Source: Symbiodinium natans (lineage: Eukaryota > Sar > Dinophyceae > Suessiales > Symbiodiniaceae). From it: a stretch of DNA of 24,285 nucleotides. Numbering within the stretch: position 1 is the first letter of the stretch; each line of letters opens with the position of its first letter. A program made the position numbers and the translations under genes. The DNA lies in the NCBI GenBank assembly GCA_905221605.1, contig CAJNDS010001293.1, positions 1 to 24,285 of the forward strand, in the 5' to 3' direction. Of this stretch, positions 8,349-18,585 are shown piece after piece. The notes under the pieces are model-generated. The model ran no database searches. It was given only the letters and a program-made list of their open reading frames with translations, and was not told where the DNA came from.

Positions 8349-8536
8349 GTGGATGTTGGGCCAACATCCACACTGGCGGGGTGGATGTTGGGCCAACCTC
8401 CACACTGGAGGGGTGGAAGTTGGGCCAACATCCACACTGGAGGGGTGGATGTTGGGCCAACATCCACACTGGAGGGGTGGATGTTGGGCCAACATCCACA
8501 CTGGAGGGGTGGATGTTGGGCCAACATCCACACTGA
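8084..8536 (+). CDS. Doubtful small ORF: hydrophobic N-terminus running into 32-bp repeats
   Basis: The frame starts at ATG 8084 in a reasonable eukaryotic context (G at -3, G at +4) and encodes 150 residues. Residues 2-17 (AAWGVCLSVAQLVLLV) resemble a signal peptide or a single membrane segment. Residues ~18-86 are Thr/Ala/Pro-rich with no domain I recognise. From about residue 88 the protein is the satellite translation (GGCWANIHTGG, VDVGPTSTLEG), and the stop comes from a point change, TGG to TGA, in one repeat unit. The more likely explanation is chance openness of a 280-bp leader fused to stop-free repeats. The alternative is a small secreted-protein gene whose 3' end was replaced by satellite. 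No promoter or polyA site is evident. Confidence 0.15.
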   Translation: MAAWGVCLSVAQLVLLVRTQPHHQRLTFPHTAAPKSIGQSGGPTSTAEGDHTTTKHNNMRPVACMSYAASACVPMPTACPGTTTAKARGGCWANIHTGGVDVGPTSTLEGWKLGQHPHWRGGCWANIHTGGVDVGPTSTLEGWMLGQHPH

Positions 8537-8700
8537 AGGGGTGGATGTTGGGCCAACATACACACTGGAGGGGTGGATGTTGGGGCAACATCCACACTGG
8601 AGGGGTGGATGTTGGTCCAACATCCACACTGGAGGGGTGGATGTTGGGCCAACATCCACACTGGAGGGGTGGATGTTGTGCCAACATCCACACTGGCGGG
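8531..8700 (+). repeat. Five-unit variant string shared by both ends of the array, left copy
   Basis: Consecutive units carry CATACACAC, GGGGCAAC, TTGGTCCAAC, consensus, then TTGTGCCAAC followed by CACTGGCGGG. The same five in the same order recur at 16393-16562; the TTGTGCC markers are offset by 7862 bp. I saw the TTGTGCCAAC variant nowhere else in the array. Sequence immediately right of this copy (8697-8780) is rearranged. Confidence 0.8.
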
Positions 8701-11040
8701 TGGTGGTGGCCACATACCACCTGGGGGTGCTGTTGGGCCCACATCCACACTGGAGGGTGGATGTTGACACTGGAGGGGTGGATGTTGGGCCAACCTCCAC
8801 ACTGGAGGGGTGGAAGTTGGGCCAGCGTCCACACTGGAGGGGTGGAAGTTGGGCCAACATCACACTGGAGGGGTGGAAGTTGGGCCAACATCCACACTGG
8901 AGGTGTGGATGTTGGGCCAACATAAACACTGGAGGGGTGGATGTTGGGCCAACATCCACACTGGAGGGGTGGATTTTGGGGCAACATCCACACTGGAGCG
9001 GTGGATGTTGGGCCAACATCCACACTGGAGGGGTGGATGTTGGGCCAACATCCACACTGGAAGGGTGGATGTTGGGCCAACCTCCACACTGGAGGGGTGG
9101 ATGTTGGGCCAGCATCCACACTGGAGGGGTGGAAGTTGGGCCAACATCCACACTGGAGGGGTGGATGTTGGGCCAACATCCACGCTGGAGGGGTGGATGT
9201 TGGGCCAACGTCCACACTGGAGGGGTGGATGTTGGGCCAACATCCACACTGGAGGGGTGGATGTTGGGCCAACATCCACGCTGGAGGGGTGGATGTTGGG
9301 CCAACCTCCACACTGGAGGGGTGGAAGTTGGGCCAACATCCACACTGGCGGGGTGGATGTTGGGCCAACATCCACACTGGAGGGGTGGATTGTGTGCCCA
9401 ACCGCCACACTGGAGGGGTGGATGTGGGCCGCATCCGACAGTGAGGGGTGGATGTTGGGCCAACATCAACACTGGAGGGGTGGAAATTTGGCCCAACATC
9501 CACACTGGAGGGGTGGATGTTGGGCCAACATCCACACTGGAGGGGTGGATGTTGGGCCAACCTTCACACTGGAGGGGTGGATGTTGGGCCAGCATCCACA
9601 CTGGAGGGGTGGATGTTGGGCCAACATCCACACTGGAGGGGGTGGATGTTGGGCCAACATCCACACTGGAGGGGTGGATGTTGGGCCAACATCCACACTG
9701 GAGGGGTGGATGTTGGGGCACAACATCCACACTGGAGGGGTGGATGTTGGGGCAACATCCGCACTGGAGGGGTGGATGTTGGGCCAACATCCACACTGGA
9801 AGGGTGGATGTTGGGCCAACCTCCACACTGGAGGGGTGGAAGTTGGGCCAGCATCCACACTGGAGGGGTGGAAGTTGGGGCAACATCCACACTGGAGGGG
9901 TGGATGTTGGGCCAACATCCACACTGGAGGGGTGGATGTTGGGCCAACATCCACACTGGAGGGGCGGATGTTGGGCCAACATCCACACGTGGATGTTGAG
10001 CCAACATCCACACTGGAGGGGTGGATGTTGGGCCAACATCCACACTGGAGGGGTGGAAGTTGGGCCAACATCCACACTGGAGGGGTGGAAGTCGGGCCAA
10101 CATCCACACTGGAGGGGTGGATGTTGGGCCAACATAAACACTGGAGGGGTGGATGTTGGGCCAACATCCACACTGGAGGGGTGGATGTTGGGCCAACATC
10201 CACACTGACGGGTGGATGTTGGGCCAACATCCACACTGGAGGGGTGGATGTTGGGCCAACATCCACACTGGAGGGGTGGATGTTGGGCCACATCCACAAC
10301 TGAAGGGGTGGATGTTGGGGCAACACCCACTGAGGTTGGAATGTTGGTCCAACATCCACACTGGGGAGGGTTGATTTTGGGCCAACATCCACACTGGAGG
10401 GGTGGATTTGGGCCAACATCCACCCTGCTGAAGGGGTGGATGTTGGGCCAACATACAACACTGGATGGGTGGATGTTGGGGCACCATCCACACTGGAGGG
10501 GTGGATGTTGGGCCAACATCCACACTGGAGGGGTGGATGTTGGGCCAACATCCGCACTGGAGGGGTGAATGTTGGGGCAACATCCACACTGGAGGGGTGA
10601 TGTTGGCCAACATCCACTTGCCAACATCCACACTGGAGGGGTGGATGTTGGGGCAACATCCACACTGGAGGGGTGGATGTTGGGCCAACATCCACACTGG
10701 AGGGGTGGATGTTGGGCCAACCTCCACACTGGAGGGGTGGATGTTGGGCCAACATCCACACTGGAGGGGTGGATGTTGGGCCAACATCCACACTGGAGGG
10801 GTGGAAGTTGGGCCAACATCCACACTGGAGGGGTGGAAGTTGGGCCAACATCCACACTGGAGGGGTGGAAGTTGGGCCAACATCCACACTGGAGGGGTGG
10901 ATGTTGGGGCAACATCCACACTGGAGGGGTGGATGTTGGGCCAACATCCGCACTGGAGGGGTGGATGTTGGGCCAACATCCACACTGGAGGGGTGGATGT
11001 TGGGCCAACATCCACACTGGAGGGGTGGATGTTGGGCCAA

Positions 11041-11350
11041 CATTCACACTGGAGGGGTGAAAGTTGGGCCAACATCCACACTGGAGGGGTGGATGTTGGG
11101 CCAACATAAACACTGGAGGGGTGGATGTTGGGCCAACATCCACACTGGAGGGGTGGATGTTGGGCCAACGTCCACACTGGAGGGGTGGATGTTGGGCCAA
11201 CATCCACACTGGAGGGGGTGGATGTTGGGCCAACATCCACGCTGGAGGGGTGGATGTTGGGCCAACGTCCACACTGGAGGGGTGGATGTTGGGGCGCAAC
11301 ATCCACACTGGAGGGGTGGATGTTGGGGCAACATCCGCACTGGAGGGGTG
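11041..11350 (+). repeat. Higher-order block in 32-bp array, copy 1
   Basis: A multi-unit string with an ordered set of variants: CATTCAC, CATAAACAC, ACGTCC, a five-G spacer (GAGGGGGTGG at 11212), GGGCGCAAC and ATCCGCACTGG. The same order appears at 15241-15550, initially at a constant offset of 4200 bp (11101-11220 is identical to 15301-15420). A third relative lies at about 9540-9900. Shared variant order shows amplification of blocks, not of single units. Confidence 0.85.
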
Positions 11351-14300
11351 GATGTTGGGCCAACCTCCACACTGGAGGGGTGGAAGTTGGGCCAGCATCC
11401 ACACTGGAGGGGTGGAAGTTGGGGCAACATCCACACTGGAGGGGTGGATGTTGGGCCAACATCCACACTGGAGGGGTGGATGTTGGGCCAACATCCACAC
11501 CGGAGGGGCGGATGTTGGGCCAACATCCACACTGGAGGGGTGGATGTTGGGCCAACATCCACACTGGAGGGGTGGATGTTGGGGCAACATCCACATTGGA
11601 GGGGTGGATGTTGGGCCAACATCCACACTGGAGGGGTGGATGTTGGGCCAACATCCACACTGGAGGGGTGGATGTTGGGCCAACATCCACACTGGAGGGG
11701 TGGATGTTGGCCAACATCCACACTGGAGGGGTGGATGTTGGGCCAACATCCACACTGGAGGGGTGGATGTTGGGGCAACATCCACACTGGAGGGGTGGAT
11801 GTTGGGCCAACATAAACACTGGAGGGGTGGATGTTGGGCCAACCTCCACACTGGAGGGGTGGATGTTGGGCCAACATCCACACTGGAGGTGTGGATGTTG
11901 GGCCAACATCCACACTGGAGGGTGGATGTTGGGCCAACATCCACACTGGAGGGGTGGATGTTGGGCCAACATCCACACTGGAGGGGTGGATGTTGGGCCA
12001 ACATCCACACTGGCGGGGTGGATGTTGGGCCCAACCATCCACACTGGAGGGTGGATGTTGGGCTCCACACTGGGAGGGGTGGATGTTGGGGCAACTCCAC
12101 ACTGGAGGGGTGGATGTTTGGGGCAACATCCCACTGGAGGGGTGGGATGTTGGGCCAACATCCACACTGGAAGGGTGGATGTTGGGCAAACCTCCACACT
12201 GGAGGGGTGGAAGTTGGGCCAGCATCCACACTGGAGGGGTGGAAGTTGGGGCAACATCCACACTGGAGGGGTGGATGTTGGGCCAACATCCACACTGGAG
12301 GGCCAACCTCCACACTGGAGGGGTGGATGTTGGGCCAACATCCACACTGGAGGGGTGGATGTTGGGCCAACATCCACACTGGAGGGGTGGAAGTTGGGGC
12401 AACATCCACACTGGAGGGGTGGATGTTGGGCCAACGTAAACACTGGAGGGGTGGATGTGGGGGCAACATCCACACTGGAGGGGTGGATGTTGGGCCAACA
12501 TCCGCACTGGAGGGGTGGATGTTGGGGCAACATCCACACTGGAGGGGGTGGATGTTGGGCCAACATCCACACTGGAGGGGTGGATGTTGGGCCAACATAA
12601 ACACTGGAGGGGTGGATGTGGCGACATCCACTGGAGGGGTGGATGTTGGGCCAACATCCACACTGGCGGGGTGGATGTTGGGCCAACATCCACACTGGAG
12701 GGGTGGAAGTTGGGCCAACATCCACACTGGAGGGGTGGATGTTGGGCCAACATCCGCGCTGGAGGGGTGGATGTTGGGCCAACATCCACACTGGAGGGGT
12801 GCATGTTGGGCCAACGTCCACACTGAAGGGGTGGATGTTGGGCCAACATACACACTGGAGGGGTGGATGTTGGGCCAACATCCACACTGGAGGGGTGGAT
12901 GTTGGTCCAACATCCACACTGGAGGGGTGGATGTTGGGCCAACATCCACACTGGAGGGGTGGATGCTGGGCCAACATTCACACTGGAGGGGTGGAAGTTG
13001 GGCCAACATCCACACTGGAGGGGTGGATGTTGGGCCAACATAAACACTGGAGGGTTGGATGTTGGGCCAACATCCACACTGGAGGGGTGGATGTTGGGCC
13101 AACCTCCACACTGGAGGGGTGGATGTTGGGCCAGCATCCACAGTGGAGGGGTGGATGTTGGGCCAACATTCACACTGGAGGGCCAACATCCACACTGGAG
13201 GGGTGGATGTTGGGCCAACATAAACACTGGAGGGGTGGATGTTGGGCCAACATCCAGGGTGGATGTTGGCCAACGTCCACACTGGAGGGGTGGATGTTGG
13301 GCCAACATCCACACTGGAGGGGGTGGATGTTGGGCCAACATCCACACTGGAGGGGTGGATGTTGGGCCAACATCCACACTGGAGGGGTGGATGTTGGGCC
13401 AACATCCACACGGGAGGGGCGGATGTTGGGCCAACATCCACACTGGAGGGGTGGATGTTGAGCCAACATCCACACTGGAGGGGTGGATGTTGGGCCAACA
13501 TTCACACTGGAGGGGTGGATGTTGGGCCAACATCCACACTGGAGGGGGTGGAAGTTGGGCCAACATCCACACTGGAGGGGTGTATGATGGGCCAACCTCC
13601 ACACTGGAGGGGTGGATGTTGGGCCAACATCCACACTGGAGGGGTGGATGTTGGGCCAACATCCACACTGGAGGGGTGGAAGTTGGGCCAACATGCACAC
13701 TGGAGGGGTGGATGTTGGGCCAACATCCACACTGGAGGGGTGGATGTTGGGCCAACATCCACACTGGAGGGGTGGATGTTGGGCCAACATCCACACTGGA
13801 GGGGTGGATGTTGGGCCAACATCCACACTGGAGGGGTGGATGTTGGGCCAACATCCACACTGGAGGGGTGGATGTTGGGCCAACATCCACACTGGAGGGG
13901 TGGATGTTGGGCCAACATCCACACTGGAGGGGTGGATGTTGGGGCAACATCCACACTGGAGGGGTGGATGTTGGGGCAACATCCACACTGGAGGGGTGGA
14001 TGTTGGGGCAACATCCACACTGGAGGGGTGGATGTTGGGCCAACATCCACACTGGAAGGGTGGATGTTGGGCCAACCTCCACACTGGAGGGGTGGAAGTT
14101 GGGCCAGCATCCACACTGGAGGGGTGGAAGTTGGGGCAACATCCACACTGGAGGGGTGGATGTTGGGCCAACATCCACACTGGAGGGGTGGATGTTGGGC
14201 CAACATCCACACTAGAGGGGTGGATGTTGCGCCAACATCCACTCCGCCGACACTGGAGGGGTGGATGTTGGGCCAACATCCACACTTGGGCCGACATCAA

Positions 14301-15240
14301 CACTGGAGGGGTGGATGTTGGGCCAACATAAGGGGGGTGGATGTGGGGGCAACATCCACACTGGAGGGGTGGATGTTGGGCCAGCATCCACACGGGAGGG
14401 GTGCATGTTGGGCCAACATCCACACTGGAGGGTGGATGTTGGGCCAACATCCACACTGGAGGGGTGGATGTTGGGCCAACATCCACACTGGAGGGGTGGA
14501 TGTTGGGGCAACATCCACTGGAGGGGTGGATGTTGGGCCAACATCCACACTGGAGGGGTGGATGTTGGGCCAACATCCACACTGGAGGGGTGGAAGTTGG
14601 GCCAACATCCACACTGGAGGGGTGGATGTTGGGGCAACATCCACACTGGAGGGGTGGATGTTGGGCCAACATCCACACTGGAGGGGTGGATGTTGGGCCA
14701 ACATCCACACTGGAGGGGTGGATGTTGGGCCAACATCCACACTGAAGGGGTGGATGTTGGGCCAACATACACACTGGAGAGGTGGATGTTGGGGCAAAAT
14801 CCACACTGGAGGGGTGGATGTTGGTCCAACATCCACACTGGAGGGGTGGATGTTGGGCCAACATCCACACTGGAGGGGTGGATGTTGGCCCAACATCCAC
14901 TCCGCCGACACTGGAGGGGTGGATGTTGGGCCAACATCCACACTGGAGGGGTGATGTTGGGCCAACATCCACACTGGAGGGGTGGATGCTGGGCCAACAT
15001 CCACACTGGAGGGGTGGATGTTGGGCCAACATCCACACTGGAGGGGTGGATGTTGGGCCAACATCCGCACGCTGGGCCAACATTCACACTGGAGGGGTGG
15101 AAGTTGGGCCAACATCCACACTGGAGGGGTGGATGTTGGGCCAACATAAACACTGGAGGGGTGGATGTTGGGCCAACCTCCACACTGGAGGGGTGGATGT
15201 TGGGCCAGCATCCACAGTGGAGGGGTGGATGTTGGGCCAA

Positions 15241-15550
15241 CATTCACACTGGAGGGGTGGAAATTGGGCCAACATCCACACTGGAGGGGTGGATGTTGGG
15301 CCAACATAAACACTGGAGGGGTGGATGTTGGGCCAACATCCACACTGGAGGGGTGGATGTTGGGCCAACGTCCACACTGGAGGGGTGGATGTTGGGCCAA
15401 CATCCACACTGGAGGGGGTGGATGTTGGGCCAACATCCACACTGGAGGGGTGGATGTTGGGCCAACATCCACACTGGAGGGGTGGATGTTGGGGCGCAAC
15501 ATCCACACAGGAGGGGTGGATGTTGGGGCAACATCCGCACTGGAGGGCTG
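15241..15550 (+). repeat. Higher-order block in 32-bp array, copy 2
   Basis: This is the partner of 11041-11350 (five-G spacer at 15412). The distance from the five-G spacer to the following unit before GGAAGTTGGGCCAGCATCC is 180 bp here and at the 9636 copy, but 148 bp at the 11212 copy, a difference of exactly one 32-bp unit. That is the signature of slippage or unequal exchange in units. Confidence 0.8.
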
Positions 15551-16392
15551 GATGTTGGGCCAACATCCACACTGGAAGGGTGGATGTTGGGCCAACATCC
15601 ACACTGGAGGGGTGGAAGTTGGGCCAGCATCCACACTGGAGGGGTGGAAGTTGGGGCAACATCCACACTGGAGGGGTGGATGTTGGTCCAACATCCACAC
15701 TGGAGGGGTGGATGTTGGGCCAACATAAACACTGGAGGGGTGGATGTTGGGCCAACATCCACACTGGAGGGGTGGATGTTGGGCCAACATCCACACGGGA
15801 GGGGTGGATGTTGGGCCAACATCCACACTGGAGGGGTGGATGTTGGGCCAACATCCACACTGGAGGGGTGGATGTTGGGCCAACATCCACACTGGAGGGG
15901 TGGATGTTGGGGCAACATCCACTGGAGGGGTGGATGTTGGGCCAACATCCACACTGGAGGGGTGGATGTTGGGCCAACATCCACACTGGAGGGGTGGATG
16001 TTGGGCCAACGTCCACACTGACGGGGTGGATGTTGGGCCAACATCCACACTGGAGGGGTGGATGTTGGGCATCCACACGGGAGGGGTGGATGTTGGGCCA
16101 ACATCCACGCTGGAGGGTGGATGTTGGGCCAACATCCACACTGGAGGGGTGGATGTTGGGCCAACATCCACACTGGAGGGGTGGATGTTGGGGCAACATC
16201 CACTGGAGGGGTGGATGTTGGGCCAACATCCACACTGGAGGGGTGGATGTTGGGCCAACATCCACACTGGAGGGGTGGAAGTTGGGCCAACATCCACACT
16301 GGAGGTGTGGATGTTGGGCCAACATCCACACTGGAGGGGTGGATGTTGGGCCAACATCCACACTGGAGGGGTGGATGTTGGGCCAACATCCA

Positions 16393-16562
16393 CACTGGAG
16401 GGGTGGATGTTGGGCCAACATACACACTGGAGGGGTGGATGTTGGGGCAACATCCACACTGGAGGGGTGGATGTTGGTCCAACATCCACACTGGAGGGGT
16501 GGATGTTGGGCCAACATCCACACTGGAGGGGTGGATGTTGTGCCAACATCCACACTGGCGGG
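16393..16562 (+). repeat. Five-unit variant string shared by both ends of the array, right copy
   Basis: This copy is the counterpart of 8531-8700. It lies about 140 bp from the right end of the array, as the left copy lies about 180 bp from the left end. Partial versions lacking the TTGTGCC member are found near 12830-12920 and 14740-14850. Confidence 0.8.
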
Positions 16563-16704
16563 GTGGATGTTGGGCCAACATCCACACTGGAGGGGTGGAT
16601 GTTGGGCCAACATCCACACTGGAGGGGTGGATGTTGGGCCAACATCCACACTTGGGCCGACATCAACACTGGAGGGGTGGATGTTGGGCCAACATCCACA
16701 CTGG

Positions 16705-16743
16705 TATCTATATATCTTTATATCTATGTATCTATATATGTAC
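16705..16743. repeat. Short TATC-type microsatellite fused to the 32-bp array
   Basis: The last 32-bp unit stops at CACTGG, and TATCTATATATCTTTATATC-type sequence begins without a spacer. It has the same unit types, including the TTTATATC variant, as the large microsatellite at 2214-2557. Confidence 0.85.
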
Positions 16744-16797
16744 GAGGAACCTTCCTGTATTATGTGACCATGCGTCTTTTCTGAACATTCAAACGGG
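16744..16797. other. Short unique junction
   Basis: About 54 bp of non-repetitive sequence (starting ACGAGGAACCTTCCTG after the TATC tract) separate the microsatellite from the first TTCGAA box. Nothing further recognised. Confidence 0.5.
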
Positions 16798-17018
16798 GGT
16801 TCGAATAGTTTGAATGGTTTGGGGTCCGGACTGGGGCCCCCAAACTATTCGAACTATTCGAACTATTCGAAACTATTCGAACTATTCGAACCAGGGGGGT
16901 TCGGATAGTTCGAATAGTTTGGGGGCGAGGGCTGGCCCCAAACTATTCGAACTATTCGAACGTTCGAATAGTTTCGAATAGTTCGAATAGTTCGAATAGT
17001 TTGGGGGGTCCCCGGGGA
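16798..17018. repeat. TTCGAA palindromic box 1
   Basis: 9-bp TTCGAATAG units occur on both strands: runs of ACTATTCGA are followed by their reverse complements, twice in succession. The second turn meets at TTCGAACGTTCGAA, and one T bulge interrupts otherwise complementary arms. The box ends in the GGGG-AGACCAG motif (gaccag at 17019) that also follows each later box. Confidence 0.88.
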
Positions 17019-17039
17019 GACCAGTTTGGGAGGAAGGGG

Positions 17040-18046
17040 GGTCGCGCCGGCCTGGGGCCCCCAAAATTCAAAATTTGCCGGAATCCCCTTGGCACCCTGC
17101 AAAAGTCCCGCAAATACCACACAACACGGGAACGGGTAGGAACAACTTTGCGGGTCGAAATTTGCCGGGATCCCCTTGGCACTTTGCAAAAGTCCCGCAA
17201 GTACCACACAAAACGGGAACGGGTAGGAACCAACTTTGCGGGTCGAAATTTGCTGGGATCCCCTTGGCACCCTGGAAAGTCCCGCAAATACCACGCAAAA
17301 CGGGAACGAGTAGGAACAACATTTGCGGGTCGAAATTGCCGGGATCCTCTTGGCACCCTGCAAAAGTCCCGCAAATACCACACAAAACAGGAATGGGTAG
17401 GAACACCTTGGCGGGTCGAAATTTGCCGGGATCCTCTTGGCACCCTGCAAAAGTCCCGCAAATGCCACACAAACGGGAACGGGTCGGAATAACTTTGCGG
17501 GTCGAAATTTGCCGGGATCCCCTTGGCACCCTGCAAAAGTCCTACAAATACCACACGAAACGGGAACGGGTAGGAACAACTTGGCGGTTGGCACCCTGAA
17601 AAAGTCCTGCAAATGCCACACAAAACGGGAACGGGTAGGAACAACTTGGCGGGGAAATTTGCCGGGATCCCCTTGGCACCCTGCAAAAGTCCGCAAATAA
17701 CACACAAAACGGGAACGGGTAGGAACAAATTTGCGGGTCGAAATTTGCCGGAATCCCCTTGGCACCCTGGAAAAGTTCTTCAGTACCGCACAAAATGGGA
17801 ACAGGTTGGAACAAATTGGCAGGTCAAAATTTGCCGGGATCCTCTTGGCGCCCTGCAAAGTCCTGCAAATACGACACAAAACGGGACGGGTAGGAACAAC
17901 ATTTGCGGGTCGAAATTTGCCGGGATCCCCTGGCGCCCTGAAAAAGTCCTGCAAATGCCACGCAAAACGGGAACGGGTCGGAACAACTTGGCGAGTCGAA
18001 ATTTGCCGGGATCCCCTTGGCGCCCTGCAAAAGTCCCGCAAATATC
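17040..18046 (+). repeat. 86-88-bp satellite array, ~12 units
   Basis: The word GGGATCC (or GGAATCC), preceded by AAATTTGCC, starts at 17080, 17167, 17255, 17341, 17428, 17514, 17664, 17750, 17836, 17922 and 18008; a truncated unit accounts for the 150-bp step at about 17590. Steps are otherwise 86-88 bp. Each unit reads GGTCGAAATTTGCC, GGGATCCCCTTGGCACC, CTGCAAAAGTCCCGCAAAT, ACCACAC, AAAACGGGAACGGGTAGGAA. Units of 86 and 87 bp alternate, so no frame is kept across the array. A 392-codon minus-strand ORF (16863-18041) also runs through the non-coding TTCGAA box, and I reject it as a gene. Confidence 0.94.
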
Positions 18047-18585
18047 AACACTAAATTACGAGCCATGGCCTTCCCTTCCTTTCCAGACTGGTCTTCCCGG
18101 GCCCCCCCCCCCCCCAAACTATTCGAACGATTCGAACTATTCGAAACTATTCGAACTATTCGAACCCCCTTGGTTCGAATAGTTCGAATAGTTTCGAATA
18201 GTTCGAATAGTTTGAATAGTTTGGACGCCCCAAGCCGGGCACCAAACTACTCCCAATACTAAATTACGAGCCCGGACCTTCTCCCCATCTTAAATTACAA
18301 GCCCGGGCCTTCTCCCAATACTAAATTACGAGCCCGGACCTTCCCCGAATTCTAAATTACGAGCCTTCCCCCAATACTAAATTACCTGCCCCGAATACTA
18401 AATTACGAGTCCGAGCCTTTCCAATACTAAATTTCAAGCCAGGGCCTTCTTCCAATCGAGCACGAGCCTTCTTTCCAGACTGGTCTCTCCGGGCACCCCA
18501 CCCCCTAAACTATTCGAACTATTTGAAATTTTTCGAACTATTCGAACCCCCTTGGCTCGAATAGTTCGAATAGTTTGGGCACCAG
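18047..18585 (-). repeat. 31-bp repeats and TTCGAA boxes in inverted orientation
   Basis: Here the 31-bp unit appears as ACTAAATTACGAGCCCGG, the reverse complement of its form after 18684. The box-flanking motif also appears reversed: CCAGACTGGTC at about 18083 and 18476. Two TTCGAA boxes lie at about 18115-18230 and 18507-18575. A run of 14 C at 18102-18115 corresponds to the G-runs beside the + oriented boxes. The segment is bounded on the right by one inverted 86-bp unit. Confidence 0.88.

Larger units (their letters stand above)
8349..16704. repeat. 32-bp palindromic satellite, ~261 units
   Basis: The consensus unit is GTGGATGTTGG-G-CCAACATCCAC, a 23-bp perfect quasi-palindrome with 11-bp arms, followed by the 9-bp spacer ACTGGAGGG. 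The array spans 8,356 bp, equal to about 261 units. Recurrent variants include GTGGAAG, GGGGCAAC, TTGGTCC, CATAAACAC, ACCTCC, CAGCATCC, CATACAC and truncated units ending ATCCACTGG. Most variation is substitution plus a few 1-2-bp indels. The consensus has no TAA, TAG, TGA, TTA, CTA or TCA, so no frame on either strand contains a stop; interruptions come from point changes such as CATAAAC (+ strand) or CATTCAC (- strand). ORFs of up to about 1,770 codons overlap on both strands and are not annotated as genes. The array starts after a unique leader and ends inside a unit, fused to a TATC tract. Confidence 0.97.

Noticed and set aside
8201-13501. Minus-strand ORF of ~1,766 codons and other giant ORFs in 8097-16813
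   Set aside because: The 32-bp unit has no stop in any frame and indels only change phase, so long ORFs are expected on both strands without selection. Proteins are pure repeat translation with no domain, and equally long frames overlap antisense.
8349-16704. CRISPR-like array (23-bp palindromic repeat plus short spacer)
   Set aside because: The 9-bp spacer is itself conserved (ACTGGAGGG), far shorter than CRISPR spacers, there are no cas genes, and the context is eukaryotic satellite DNA. It is a plain tandem repeat.
16863-18041. Minus-strand 392-codon ORF with ~29-residue repeats
   Set aside because: It crosses the TTCGAA hairpin box and 86- to 88-bp units that do not preserve frame; two other minus frames carry similar repeat-derived ORFs.
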